Below are positions 1-8,300 of a stretch of 23,520 nt of DNA, one piece after another. The notes under the pieces were generated by a model. The model did not search any database. It was not told the origin of the DNA and saw only the letters and a list, made by a program, of their open reading frames with translations. A program made the translations under genes and the position numbers. How positions within the stretch are numbered: position 1 is the first letter of the stretch; the number at the start of each line of letters is the position of its first letter. Source of the DNA: Baffinella frigidus (Eukaryota; Cryptophyceae; Cryptomonadales; Baffinellaceae); assembly GCA_026770585.1 (NCBI GenBank), contig MU647345.1:19566-43085 (forward strand), read 5' to 3'.

Positions 1-69
1 AACCCTAAACCCTAAACCCTAAACCCTAAACCCTAAACCCTAAACCCTAAACCCTAAACCCTAAACCCT
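1..69. repeat. Terminal telomere, CCCTAAA repeats
   Basis: About ten perfect tandem copies of the heptamer CCCTAAA begin at base 1. The C-rich strand runs 5' to 3' into the chromosome, as expected at a left chromosome end, so the window probably starts at a true terminus. The G-strand unit TTTAGGG is the plant-type telomere, also found in several algal and protist lineages. Perfect repetition stops sharply at about base 69, after which only degenerate variants occur. Confidence 0.93.
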
Positions 70-300
70 CCTTCCCGAAACTCTACACCATAAACTCTAC
101 ACTCTAAACCCGAAACCCGAAACCCGAAACCCGAAACCCGAAACCCTAACCTCCGATTGCCCCAAACATCTAACCCAAACCCGAAACCCGAAACCCAAAA
201 CCCAAAACCCGAAACCCGAAACCCAAAACCCTGCACGTTAAACCCTGAACCCAAACCCCGAAACCCGTCGCCAGGTGGTGTTAGCGTACGTAATGAACAA
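70..300. repeat. Degenerate telomere-like repeats (CCCGAAA variants)
   Basis: Variant heptamers, chiefly CCCGAAA with CCCAAAA and CCCTGAA, follow the perfect telomere in the same orientation. Open frames on both strands here (Gly-Phe-Arg-Val-rich on minus, Asn-Pro-Lys-rich on plus) are only the translation of the repeat. Confidence 0.85.
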
Positions 301-780
301 GACCCACCTCTCGCTCGACCGCTCGTAACCCCCCCCCCTCCCACTCTAATCTGTAGAAACAAACGGAAAAAATGTTCTCTGGTAATTTTCAGGCAATGAA
401 AATCACAAACACCTATTCTTTATTATTACTAGCATGCTCCAATGGTGTGGTAATTTTCGTTGAAAAAACCTGATAAATTTATTCGTTTCAAAGACACGCC
501 TCTCGCTCAACCAAAAGTAACCCCCCCGCGCCTCCCTATCTCTGCCTCACTCTGGTTAGTTTACTATTCTTAAGTTGGCATGCTGGGGTTGCGGTGAAAA
601 TCTGGCAACTTTGGATTGGAAAAGAGCTCTTGGGCTTGACAACCCCCCTCCCTCCCACACGGTGGGCTACGAAAGTTGGATCTTAGGGTGTAACGTGACC
701 GCTTTGCATTAAAAAAAACATCCCCGTCAATTGTCTCCAGGCAAATTGACTTTTGATGAAAGGTTCGTAGTCCACCGTGT
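300..780. other. Gene-free subtelomeric stretch with repeat fragments
   Basis: No supported gene. A CCTCTCGCTC...GTAACCCCCCC segment occurs twice (about 306-350 and 495-550). The piece around 440-463 (TGGTAATTTTCG) matches, inverted, the arm of the foldback element at 14784-14989. A degenerate copy of the AAGTTGAC/GTCAACTT element lies at about 563-620. Confidence 0.6.
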
Positions 781-931
781 GGATAGGCTGCGAGGCATGC
801 GAGAGAATCGACTCGTCTGCCCCACCTTCAGCTTCCTCCACTCAGTGGTCACTAAGTGGACCTCACTAAGTTGACCTCAATAAGACCACTTAGAAGTGGA
901 CTTCGCAGGTGGTCCACTTTCACAACTACCC

Positions 932-979
932 ATGCCAAAAGTGGACGATGCTGGTACTGCACCGTCAACTTTGGCATTA
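932..979. mobile_element. Short inverted-repeat element, introner-like family variant
   Basis: The ends are near-perfect inverted repeats (ATGCCAAAAGTGGAC and GTCAACTTTGGCAT) around an internal GGTAC-containing core. It is a compact version of the AAGTTGAC/GTCAACTT family found elsewhere in the window. Confidence 0.5.
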
Positions 980-1067
980 AACCCAAAACCCTAAACCCAA
1001 ACCCAGGCTGCGAGACCTCCGAGAGAAGAGGTTCGTCTGCCCAAACTCCGGCCGGAGTTGGTTCGTG

Positions 1068-1130
1068 GACTATTCTTAAGTTGTCATTCCAGGGGCGTGG
1101 TACAAATCCGTCAACTTTAGCGCGAAATAA
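1068..1130 (+). mobile_element. Introner-like element, forward copy
   Basis: It starts GACTATTCTTAAGTTG and ends TGGTACAAATCC followed by GTCAACTTTAGCGCG. The AAGTTG/CAACTT ends are inverted. The same element appears reversed at 1250-1312, 1379-1437, 1458-1520, 18513-18570, 18625-18680 and 20400-20462, and forward at 12945-13005. Confidence 0.65.
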
Positions 1131-1249
1131 AGCTCCCAGGCCTGACACCCCCCCTCCCTGATAGGCTGCGAGACCTACGAGAGAAGCGGCTCGTCTGCCC
1201 AAATTCCGGCTTTCTCCACCAACTCCGGTGAGACCTGAGAGCCCTTCCC

Positions 1250-1520
1250 CCCTCCAAAGTTGACGGATTTGTACCACGACCCCAGTATGTCTACTTAAGA
1301 ATAATCCGTGAAGCGGCTGGTCTGCCCAAACTCCGGCTTCTTCCATCATCTCCGGTCAGGCCCGGGAGCTCTTCCCCCCTCCAAAGTTGACGGGTTTGTA
1401 CCATGACCCCAGTATGTCAACTTAAGAAAAGACAGTAACCCCACTGGCATGTGACTCGGACAATTCTCAAGTTGACGGATTTGTACCACGACCCCAGAAT
1501 GTCAACTTGAGAATAGTCTG
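1250..1520 (-). mobile_element. Three introner-like elements, reverse copies
   Basis: Copies at about 1250-1312, 1379-1437 and 1458-1520 read AAAGTTGACGG, TTTGTACCA, CCCCAGTATGTC and AACTTAAGAATAG in order. They are more alike than most family members, consistent with local tandem duplication together with the exon-like unit they flank. Confidence 0.65.
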
Positions 1521-1569
1521 TGAAGCGGCAGGTCTGTTCCAACTCCAGCTTCCTTCACCAGCTTTGGTT

Positions 1570-1945
1570 CTTCCTGCCACTCCTTCCCTAAACCTCAATC
1601 CTAAACATCAAACCCGAAAACGTAAACCCTCAAACATGAACCCTGAACCCCAAACCCCACACCCAAACCCAAACCCCAAACCCCAAACCACAAACCCTAA
1701 ACACCGAACCCCAAACAGAGTGTTCGAGGAGGCGCTGTGCAATCCGGAGGGTGATTTCGTTGCGGCGCGGGTGCGCGCCCCAAACCCTAAACCCTAAACC
1801 CCAAACCCTAAACCCTAAACCCTAAACCCTAAACCCTAAACCCTAAACCCTAAAACCCAAACCCTAAACCCGAAACACTTATTCCTGAACCCTAAACACT
1901 AAACCCTACACCCCAACCCTTAAATCCTAAACTGCGTCGAGGCCA
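1570..1945. repeat. Internal telomere-like array (CCCTAAA and variants)
   Basis: Degenerate CCCNAAA heptamers at 1585-1715 and a cleaner CCCTAAA array at about 1779-1870, in the same orientation as the terminal telomere. The stretch between 1715 and 1778 (a TTCGAGGAGGCGCTGTGC segment) is unique in the window and peptide-like, but cannot be tied to a gene. Confidence 0.8.
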
Positions 1946-2110
1946 TCAGCCGCATCAGGCTAGCTGCGACAAACTTATGTTGACTAAGTTTGACCTTCGA
2001 GTAACAAGCTGACTAAGTTTGACTTTCAGAAAAACGAAAACGGTACTTGCGTTTTCGCAAACGTTGTGTTTTCGCTTCTTTATCTTCGGTAACAACAACA
2101 TTCCCAGAAA

Positions 2111-2153
2111 ATGCATACCACTGCGGTTGTTGTCACGGGCGGAAAGTACGACG
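2111..2153 (+). CDS. Candidate first exon of an unidentified subtelomeric gene
   Basis: ATG at 2111 opens a short coding-like stretch, MHTTAVVVTGGKYD plus one base, ending at a GTAAAA donor (2154). It could be the first exon of the plus-strand gene whose exon copies lie at 2.8-4.2 kb. Its end phase (1) does not join directly to the frame I prefer for those copies (phase 0), so an extra exon would be needed. A direct join would give a different, more basic peptide. This is weak evidence: one short island with a plausible donor and no recognisable family. Confidence 0.25.
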
Positions 2154-2179
2154 GTAAAACCCACTCTCTTTAAAACGTG

Positions 2180-2250
2180 GTCCGGACCATTCTTAACTTG
2201 ATCCGGACTATTCTTAAGCTGATCCGGAATATTCTTAAGTTGACGTGGTT
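2180..2250 (+). repeat. Tandem fragments of the introner-like element end
   Basis: Three successive copies of a 22-bp unit (GATCCGGACTATTCTTAAG type) end in AAGTTGAC. They are the left end of the introner-like family repeated in tandem. Confidence 0.5.
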
Positions 2251-2298
2251 GACTTTCAGGTGGCTCTGCTGGCGAACCACGCCGAACCAGGGCCCCAG

Positions 2299-2560
2299 GT
2301 TCAGGGTTTAGGGTTGAGGGTGTAGGGTTTAGGGATAGGGGCTAGGGTTTAGGGTTTAGGGTTTATGATTTAGGGTGTAGGGTGTAGGGTGTAGGGTTTA
2401 GGGTTTAGGGTTTAGGGTTTAGGGTTTAGGGTTTAGGGTTTAGGGTTTAGGGTTCAGGGTTTAAGGTTTTGGGTTTAGGGTTTAGGGTTTAGGAGTTTGA
2501 GTTTAGGGTTTAGGGTCAAGGGATTAGGGTTCAGGGTTTAGGGTTCAAGGTTAAGTTGGA
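2299..2560. repeat. Internal telomere-like array, inverted (TTTAGGG)
   Basis: Mostly exact TTTAGGG heptamers with variants such as TGTAGGG and TTCAGGG, opposite in orientation to the terminal telomere and to the arrays on either side. If a plus-strand gene spans this point, the array breaks the C-rich-sense tendency seen in the introns of the two main genes. Confidence 0.88.
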
Positions 2561-2607
2561 TAGATCCCTGCAGCCCTGCGACGTAACGTCTTTTGTGTCG
2601 TTTTGTC

Positions 2608-2655
2608 ACCCCCCGATTTGTACGAGGGGTCGCCGGAAATCGGACCCCCCTTAGG
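2608..2655. mobile_element. Fragment of GATTTGTAC element family
   Basis: CCCGATTTGTACGAGGGG followed by GTCGCCGGAAATC matches the left part of the elements at 11901-11963 and 17044-17104, whose ends are inverted (TTTGTACC...GGTACAAATCAGGG). The right end is not clear here. Confidence 0.4.
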
Positions 2656-2834
2656 GTGCAGGGTTTAGGGTTTAGGCTGTGCTGATTTGCTGCGAATTTT
2701 GCTGCTCAACACCACGCCTCGAAATCCTAACCCCCCTGCGTCGAGCCCCCAAACCGTTGCCCCTAAATTCCAAACCCTGAACGCTCACCCCTCAACCGTA
2801 AACTGTGCACCGTAAACCCTGAACCCCCAAACCC

Positions 2835-3420
2835 CAGGTGCACCACTGCCTGGCGGCTCTCGAGGATTCCGCGTAGACTCTTTTGTCACCCCTAAACGCA
2901 AAACCCTGAGCCCTCACCCCTAAACCGTAAACCGTACACGCTAAGCCGTACGCAGGTCAGCACCCCTGCCGGCAAAACATGAAGTCCTCAATCGAGAAAG
3001 CCAAATCCTCCTAGGCAGCTTCGGCAGTGCCTGGCTGCTCTCAAGGATTCCTAAACCCTAGACCCTAACCCTAAACACTCACCCCTCAACCCCACACCGA
3101 AAACTCTCATAACCTTAAGCCACAACCCTCCTGGGTCAGTGAGGCAGTGCCTGGCGGCTCTCAAGGATTCCTATCCCCTAATCCCCTCACCCCTAAACCC
3201 CAAACCCTCAACCCCAAACCATCACCCATACACCCGAAACCTCACACGCTCAGACCTAAACCTTAGGGTTTCTCACCCCTGCGCCGCAAACAGGTGCGGC
3301 AGTGCCTTGCAACGCTGGAGGATTCCTGTCCCCTGACCCCCCAACTCTACACCCTAAACCGTAAACGCCAAGCCTTTTGGACGTCTCAGTTAGCAGGTGT
3401 GGCTCTCGAGGATTCGTAAA
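2835..3420 (+). pseudogene. Upstream partial copies of an exon (VRQCLAALEDS)
   Basis: Five partial copies of one exon start lie at about 2837-2872, 3028-3050, 3140-3172, 3297-3328 and 3393-3415. Most are preceded by AG, and all break off after GAGGATTC or AAGGATTC. In the frame reading VRQCLAALEDS many differences are synonymous (CTG/CTT, GCG/GCA, CTC/CTG), so they look like decayed copies of a coding exon. Each is followed by degenerate telomere-like sequence. They keep the acceptor side and lose the donor side. Confidence 0.55.
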
Positions 3421-3493
3421 CCCTCACCCTCCTCCGCATGTAAACCCTCAAGACGAAAGAATGAAGCGTAAGCGTTAGATGCTCCTCTTGTAG

Positions 3494-3565
3494 GTGCGGC
3501 AGTGCCTGGCGGCTCTCGAGGATTCCGTGCCGCGCGCCACCTCCGGCGATTCCTCCGCCACACGG
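3494..3565 (+). CDS. Candidate internal exon, unidentified gene (fullest left copy)
   Basis: After TTGTAG the sequence reads VRQCLAALEDSVPRATSGDS and on to a possible donor at CG|GTCCAA (3565). A second long copy is at 3770-3842. The two differ mainly at third codon positions in this frame (GCT/GCA, CTC/CTG, ACC/ACT, TCC/TCT), which argues that the frame was translated while the copies diverged. The end phase fits the candidate terminal exon at 4474 read as YAVHRRRKVTSILKRW and stop. No family recognised. Which copy, if any, is functional is unknown. Confidence 0.4.
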
Positions 3566-3769
3566 TCCAACCCCTACACCCCTTCTCTAAGTCTACCCTA
3601 CTCTGCCCTGCCCTACCCAGTCGACCCCCCCCCTGACACCCCTTGTGCTGGGGCTGCACGCAGTGCTAGTCGCCCTCACGACGGGTCCTGCCTTTTCGCG
3701 CCCACCCCTGCCCCCCCACTGCCACTCTTTCCTCCATAAAATGTGTGTGTTTGCGTTTTAAGGTTAGGG

Positions 3770-3842
3770 TTGGGGCAGTTGCTGGCGGCACTGGAGGATT
3801 CCGTGGCGCGCGCCACTTCCGGCGATTCCTCTGCCGCTCGGT
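3770..3842 (+). pseudogene. Second long copy of the same exon
   Basis: It reads LAALEDSVARATSGDSSAA in the favoured frame, with a clean right edge (CTCG|GTCCAACCCC). Its left edge has merged with telomere-like sequence (GGTTAGGGTTGGGGC), and the VRQC codons are altered. It may be a decayed copy or an alternative exon. Confidence 0.4.
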
Positions 3843-3899
3843 CCAACCCCTCAACTCCCCTGCTCTACCCTACCCCACCCTACCCTACCCTACCCAGAC

Positions 3900-4165
3900 A
3901 GTCAACCCTGTAGCACATCTCTGGTCCAACCCCCTACAAACGCTCTTTCTTTCATCCCAACCCCTAACCCCTAACAACTCACCCTGAACCCTACAAGCTA
4001 AGGCACACCACGGTCCAACCCCTAATAGGCGAGGTCCACTTAGCAGTTAAGTTAAGTTTGCCCTACTCCCTAAACCTTGAGCCCTCAACCCTATCCCCTA
4101 ACCCCTAACCCTAGACACTAGACCCGCGCCACCACAGGCGACGCCTCCGCTGCACGGTCCAACCC
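3900..4165 (+). pseudogene. Downstream partial copies retaining the donor edge
   Basis: Three pieces keep only the right edge of the exon above: about 3919-3935 (CTGGTCCAACCCC), 4010-4024 (CACGGTCCAACCCC) and 4123-4170 (GCGCCACC...GCACGGTCCAACCCC). With the upstream copies at 2835-3420, which keep only the left edge, they form a symmetrical pattern around the full copies. Confidence 0.5.
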
Positions 4166-4189
4166 CTACACCTAACCATACACCCCTAG

Positions 4190-4432
4190 ACCTTAACCCC
4201 TACACCCTACACCCTACACCCTACACCCTGAGACAAACCCTGAACCCTGAACCCTGGACCCTGAACCCTGGACCCTGAACCCTGGACCCTGAACCCTGGA
4301 CCCTGAACCCTGAACCCTGAACCCTGGACCCTGAATCCTGGACCCTGAACCCTGAACCCTGAACCCTGAACCCGGAACCAGAACCCCTGAACCAGAAACC
4401 GTGAACAAGAAACCTTGAACCCTTAACCCTCT
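4190..4432. repeat. Telomere-like array of CCCTGAA/CCCTGGA
   Basis: A 7-bp array alternating CCCTGAA and CCCTGGA, preceded by CCCTACA copies. It is followed directly by a CT microsatellite (about 4428-4455) and then the polypyrimidine-rich approach to the candidate acceptor at 4473. Confidence 0.85.
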
Positions 4433-4473
4433 CTCTCTCTCTCTCTTTCTCTCTGATACCTCATAACCTGCAG

Positions 4474-4539
4474 GTACGCGGTACACCGGAGGAGAAAGGT
4501 GACCAGCATCTTGAAGCGCTGGTGACGCGCCAGACTTAA
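4474..4539 (+). CDS. Candidate terminal exon, unidentified subtelomeric gene
   Basis: It follows a strong acceptor context: a CT tract, CTCATAACC as possible branch site, then CTGCAG. Read in phase with the exon at 3494 it gives YAVHRRRKVTSILKRW and TGA (4525-4527). In frame 0 it reads VRGTPEEKGDQHLEALVTRQ, then T and TAA (4537-4539). Phase favours the first reading, amino-acid composition does not exclude the second. A partial copy (GCTGGTGACGCGCCAG) recurs at about 4636-4651. Confidence 0.35.
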   Translation, partial: VRGTPEEKGDQHLEALVTRQT

Positions 4540-4544
4540 ACACT

Positions 4545-4700
4545 CAAGTGCACGAGGTCCGCTTAAGTTGACGAGGACTTAAGTGGACGAGGCCCCCTTA
4601 AGTCGAGGACTTAAGTGGACGAGGTCCCCTTAAGTCGCTGGTGACGCGCCAGGCCGATATCCCTTAAGTGGCCAGCGGGTCCCTTGAGGGGCCAGGGGGT
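4545..4700. repeat. Tandem CTTAAGT(G/T)GACGAGG repeats
   Basis: Several copies of a unit with ACTTAAGTGGACGAGG and CCCCTTAAGTCG form a small tandem array, ending in a copy of the GCTGGTGACGCGCCAG exon edge. No gene is visible. Confidence 0.55.
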
Positions 4701-4728
4701 CATATTTGACCCTCCCCAGGTCCTAGGC

Positions 4729-4846
4729 TCCTGCCTATGCCCTACGGTAGGAGCGTATTGTCTACTGGCCACTTAAGAAGAGATAGGCTTACTGTCGGGT
4801 CCTAGGGGGTTGGGCCTCCGTATGAGCGAGGCAACCCTGTAGCTGC
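4729..4846. mobile_element. Fragments of two MITE families
   Basis: CCCTACGGTAGGAGCG at about 4739-4755 is a piece of the CCTACGGTAGG palindromic family. The segment 4788-4846 (GGTCCTAGGGGG...TATGAGCGAGG) is the right half of the TCTTATGAGCGAGGTACC family. Confidence 0.5.
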
Positions 4847-4969
4847 CCTTGTCTGCTCCTCCGTGACAGCTGTTCACAGAGCAATCTGAATCTGGGGTGG
4901 TTGGGCCTCTGTCCTCACGTCTGTCCCGGCACTGAGACCGAGGTTTTCCCGGTCGTGCTATGTGACCCA

Positions 4970-5880
4970 TAGACGGTGCTTTTCCCGCACCCCTCACAGT
5001 GCTTGCAGTAAGCCCACCCCTATCACTGTACGGTGGTCCCATGGGGGACACGGGTTCTTGCAGTCGAAACCCCCCTCTGGGACTGTCTACCCACCCGATG
5101 CTTATTTAGGCTCGGGTGCAGCGACGCATTCGCGTGTGGCATCATCTCTCTCTAGGTCCTGATCGGACATAGCCTCTTGGTGGTGCTTACATGGCGGGCG
5201 TGTTGATGCTAATACAGGACACTCTCTTGAGCCACCACCCGTCGATGTGTCGTGGTCCGCTACGCTGCAGGGCCCGTACACTCCAGATACACCTCCTCCC
5301 ACCCAACCCCCTGGCTTAGTGTGGTGGTGCTAGAATTCAATAAAGCTGGCTCCCCCCCCCGCGCGCTGCGAGACCTCGCGTTTCAGATGCTTTTGCAAAA
5401 GTACACTTCAAACTCCCTCGTCGTAGGAGATTTGCAGCTGTGTTTATTCGGTGGGGTGGTGCATGCCCTGACCGATCCTGGCTAATGGTCCCTAAAGGAT
5501 CAGCAGCGAAACCGATGCTTCCGAGGCTCATGCTGCACCACTCGGCGATCCTCCTGTTGTGGTTGAAAGAATCTCAAGACCCCCTCCCGTTGATCCATCC
5601 CTCCTCCTCCTAGATCGGGGTCACGTACTTGATGGCCCCGACCATCACACGCGGTCCAGGATCATCCGAACCACCCCGACCTCTAGCTCAAGCACCTGCG
5701 ATCCCGCCCCGAGCCGCGGGTGGTGCCCCATCGCGAACGCCTCCCCCCTTTGCGTGTCCCGCACCCAGTCGCGTCCCCACGCAACCGAGTGGACCTTAAA
5801 ACAACTTTTGATTGAACCCCGTCTCAAGTAGTTGGTCGCTGTGCGCCCGCAAGCGCGAAGGCTTCCGACGCCGAAGACAA
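4970..5880 (+). other. Unclassified region with Pro-rich reading-frame remnant
   Basis: Unlike its neighbours, this stretch has almost no telomere-like repeats. The frame around 5205-5327 reads a proline-rich stretch containing SLEPPPVDVSW and YTPDTPPPTQPP before a stop, which could be an eroded mobile-element polyprotein or a decayed gene. Other short frames (5559-5831 plus, 5645-5827 minus) lack support. An AATAAA occurs at 5339. I cannot assign a function. Confidence 0.25.
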
Positions 5881-6190
5881 GGTTGTGTATGCTATTTTAG
5901 GCATACGATGATGCTATCGTACGCCTTTTTATGTGGACAGATTTTGGTATGTCCCGAAACAAAATTCAGGTCAATTTCATTTGCTAAAAGCTGGTCAATT
6001 TCATTTGCCGACGCCAGGACGTATCTGTCTTCCTCAAAATCAGGACCAAGATTCTTCAGCCCACTATTTTGGTTCAAAGAAGCGACAGGACCTAAAGGAC
6101 TGACCAGAAATCGATATCGATACGCTGTCACATGCCCGATTGAGGACTACCCTTTAGCAGGTTTAAGATGGATCCTCTGCACCGGGGGGC
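5880..6190. other. Gene-free stretch, nothing recognised
   Basis: Moderate AT content. The piece around 6075-6110 (GGACCTAAAGGACTGACC) resembles the inner part of the GATCCGAAAGGAAG foldback family that follows. A 174-codon frame (5812-6336) runs across it, but its second half is mobile-element sequence. Confidence 0.4.
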
Positions 6191-6450
6191 TTGATGTGAT
6201 CCGAAAGGAAGGATGGCTGTTCTGCAAGACCATTTCCAGTGTCCGCCTACCACCAGCCCTTGTGGAAGGACTAAAGGGTCGATTTTCGGCCGTTGGCCAA
6301 AAGTTGATTTTGTACAAAGATTGGTGCTTAAGTTAATACAGCACTTCGTATTCGAGGTGCTGGCAAGGTAAAGCTGAGGTCCCAAAATCGACCCTTTCGT
6401 CCTTCGGTGAGGGCTGGTGGTATGTCGGGAGCTCGAAGAACTTACAGGAA
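6191..6450. mobile_element. Foldback element, GATCCGAAAGGAAG family
   Basis: The arms at about 6243-6287 and 6382-6427 are a near-perfect 44-bp inverted repeat (TACCACCAGCCCT... paired with ...AGGGCTGGTGGTA). The outer part (GTGATCCGAAAGGAAG, TTCCAGTGTCCGCCTA) is shared with the larger foldback at 22474-22716. No transposase is visible, so it is non-autonomous. Confidence 0.65.
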
Positions 6451-6818
6451 CTAAAACTCACTCGCGGTGGGAGGCAATCGCGGCGCGGGCTCCCGGCCAC
6501 GGTCTCCGCGTCACCAACAATCGGGGGTCCCGCAGGAACGGGGCTGCCCTTTCCCTGGAGACCTGGGTGTTCGCGCCCCCGTCTCCGTTCTACAACAACG
6601 TGCAGTGTGAGAGAACTCCAGATCTTGGTCTCCCCCAAAACCCCGCAAAGGGTCTTCATACGTGGTCATGCTGGTCTTGTAATCAATAACCACTCTCTTT
6701 GAGATAAACACTGAATCAACAGACGTAGCCTCCGGGGGAAGGAACACTGTTGCCATTAAAAAAGGTCTCTCTCCAAAGTCAACATGGTTGGGCCGTCACC
6801 AAAGAGAGTTCAGACAAC
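6450..6818. other. Gene-free stretch with an unsupported open frame
   Basis: A frame over 6417-6689 on plus (containing LSLETWVFAPPSPF) is open, but has no recognisable domain, splice context or repeat support. I see nothing else here. Confidence 0.3.
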
Positions 6819-7019
6819 CCACGCCAGGTAATTGGCGCGAATTTCAGAACGCGACGTTTCGTTTCGTGGTACACATGAGTGTGTCCAGACCTTGCGACAT
6901 GCGAACTTTCGTCCTTTCCAAGTGCACGCTTTCCCCAAAATCGTCCTTTCCACATCCGCGCGGTCACCAATCTAAAAAATACTTGCAACTGAAATCCCAA
7001 TTTACGACCTGGCGCGTGG
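6819..7019. mobile_element. MITE, CCACGCCAGGT family (copy 1)
   Basis: Inverted ends CCCACGCCAGGTAATT and TTTACGACCTGGCGCGTGG are about 200 bp apart. The sub-terminal GAATTTCAGAACG segment is shared with copies at 10584-10774 and 14440-14629. No coding capacity. Confidence 0.7.
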
Positions 7020-7065
7020 CAACGTGGCCACCATGCAGTCCCCCGCGAGGAGGACCTTTTTATTT

Positions 7066-7188
7066 ACAGGAGTACTTCGCTCAGAAGAAGGCGCCACCCC
7101 CTAGGACCCTACAGTAGGCCTGTGCCTAGGGCCCTATGGTGGTCCTGGGGGTGGGGGGCGCTTTCTTATGAGCGAGGTACCCCTGTAG
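7066..7188. mobile_element. Palindromic MITE, TACCTCGCTCATAAGAAA family (copy 1)
   Basis: About 123 bp, nearly a full palindrome. The right end CTTATGAGCGAGGTACCCCT pairs with a decayed left end (AGGAGTACTTCGCTCAG). Inside are CCTAGGACCCTACAG and its mirror. Related copies are at 7452-7573 and 22047-22170. Short frames encoding RGTSLIRN are only this terminal repeat translated. Confidence 0.75.
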
Positions 7189-7189
7189 G

Positions 7190-7450
7190 GCGTAAACGCC
7201 CAAAACTCGACAACGTGTAGAGTGCACACGACCTCTCGCGTCGTCCCTACACAGACGCTGGGTGCGTGCATGGCGGCGTTGGCGGCACATGTAATCAAGG
7301 TCTCTCTCACTACGCCGTTCTACGTCCCCGTACACAACGTGTAGAGCGCAAAAGACACATTCATTTATCAACACCAACACGGCCGCCACGTAAGCACCCC
7401 CCCCCCACATGTGCGCATGACCTCTCTCGTCGTCTCTGCTCAACCATGGC
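7190..7450. other. Gene-free stretch between two MITE copies
   Basis: It contains two similar GTAGAG(T/C)GCA...CTCTCGTCG(T/C)C segments (about 7214-7245 and 7340-7440) and an AACACCAACACGGCCGCCA segment, repeated as AATACCAACACGGCCGCCA at about 9001-9020. No gene seen. Confidence 0.4.
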
Positions 7451-7451
7451 C

Positions 7452-7573
7452 TACAGGGGTACCTCGCTCATAAGAAACCATCCCTCCCCTAGGACCATCC
7501 TAGGGCCCTTGGCATAGCCCTGCTGCAGGATCCTAGGGGGTGGCACTTTCTTATGAGCGAGGTACACGAATAG
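7452..7573. mobile_element. Palindromic MITE, TACCTCGCTCATAAGAAA family (copy 2)
   Basis: The left end TACAGGGGTACCTCGCTCAT is intact. The right end TCTTATGAGCGAGGTAC is followed by ACGAATAG in place of CCCTGTA. About 122 bp with CCTAGGACC/GGATCCTAGG inner arms. Confidence 0.78.
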
Positions 7574-7574
7574 A

Positions 7575-8210
7575 GCAAATCCGGGAAGACGGTTCCGATT
7601 CTTTCTCCATGCCCTAGCCGACGATAACGAAGCGACCACACAAGGCGGTCATTGGCCTTTTCTTAAATGTTGGTTGTAAGGACGCGTCAAGTATTTCCAC
7701 GAGGATTGATCACGTTTCCAGGGCTTAAACCCCCGGAGACGTGACAATTACTTCACAATTCAGAGACGACCTTCAAAAAGAGTGTTTTAAGAAAAGGCCA
7801 AGTGTAGCCTCGTGTGGGAAACGGCGCCGTTTGCGAAGACACGAGTCGCGTTTTCATTTTTCGGGGGACCTGGTCGCCTCTGGGCGCAGCCACTTTTGGC
7901 GTGACCACTTTTGATGCGGCCACTTTTGATGCGGCCACTTTTGATGCGGGAAGCTATTTCCCCTCCGCTCCCTCCTTCCGAGCCTGCTCAGACGCAAGAA
8001 AGTTTCAGAGAAATTTCCCCAGAGTATTTTTCAAAACCGGGATGTTTCCACCAGGGATGTTTACACCAATATTTACACCAGGGAGGCTCCCCTGGTTCAA
8101 TGAAGGTCTCTCTCACACAGCGGTTTTCACATCGGATGACCAGGGAAAAGAATGAACGCATGGTAAAAGTTGACGTTGCTGGTAGGGGCCTCCTACAGGT
8201 CGTAGTTTCA
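7575..8210. other. Gene-free stretch with a 15-bp tandem repeat
   Basis: A 15-bp unit (GCGGCCACTTTTGAT) repeats about four times at 7889-7949, and GGGATGTTTCCACC/GGGATGTTTACACC is repeated at 8040-8070. On the minus strand this lies downstream of the DedA-family gene, where a further terminal exon could lie; the frame around 8195-8155 is one unproven option. Confidence 0.4.
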
Positions 8211-8264
8211 GGCGGGGAGGTCACGTTACCACGGTTGAAGCGCGGCAACGTGACCTCCCCCGCC
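8211..8264. repeat. Long hairpin (GGCGGGGAGGTCACGTT)
   Basis: Arms of about 23 bp (8211-8233 and 8241-8264) pair with few mismatches around a short loop. It lies 3' of the DedA-family coding region and could be a small palindromic element or part of the transcript's 3' end. It has no U-tract of a bacterial-type terminator. Confidence 0.6.
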
Positions 8265-8300
8265 TAAAAGTAGGACATTCAGGAAGAAAGAGGTCTTTAC

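Larger units (their letters stand above)
780..1530 (-). repeat. Array of exon-like units alternating with introner-like elements
   Basis: A unit of about 150 bp recurs about five times (near 785-840, 1003-1060, 1163-1235, 1309-1365, 1519-1560). On the minus strand each copy reads roughly as ELVEEAGVWADEPLL. Differences between copies include several synonymous ones (GAA/GAG, CCG/CCT), which suggests these are copies of a coding exon. Between them sit introner-like elements at about 1068-1130, 1250-1312, 1379-1437 and 1458-1520. No complete gene can be assembled. The plus-strand reading also looks partly peptide-like, so the strand is an inference from the substitution pattern. Confidence 0.5.

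Noticed and set aside
54-362. Gly-Phe-Arg-Val-rich ORF, and similar ones at 4214-4543, 17989-18445 and 21329-21580
   Set aside because: These are translations of telomere-like heptamers. Three 7-mers give a 7-residue period without stops.
5812-6336. 174-codon ORF on the plus strand
   Set aside because: The second half is the foldback element at 6191-6450, and the first half has no domain or codon support.
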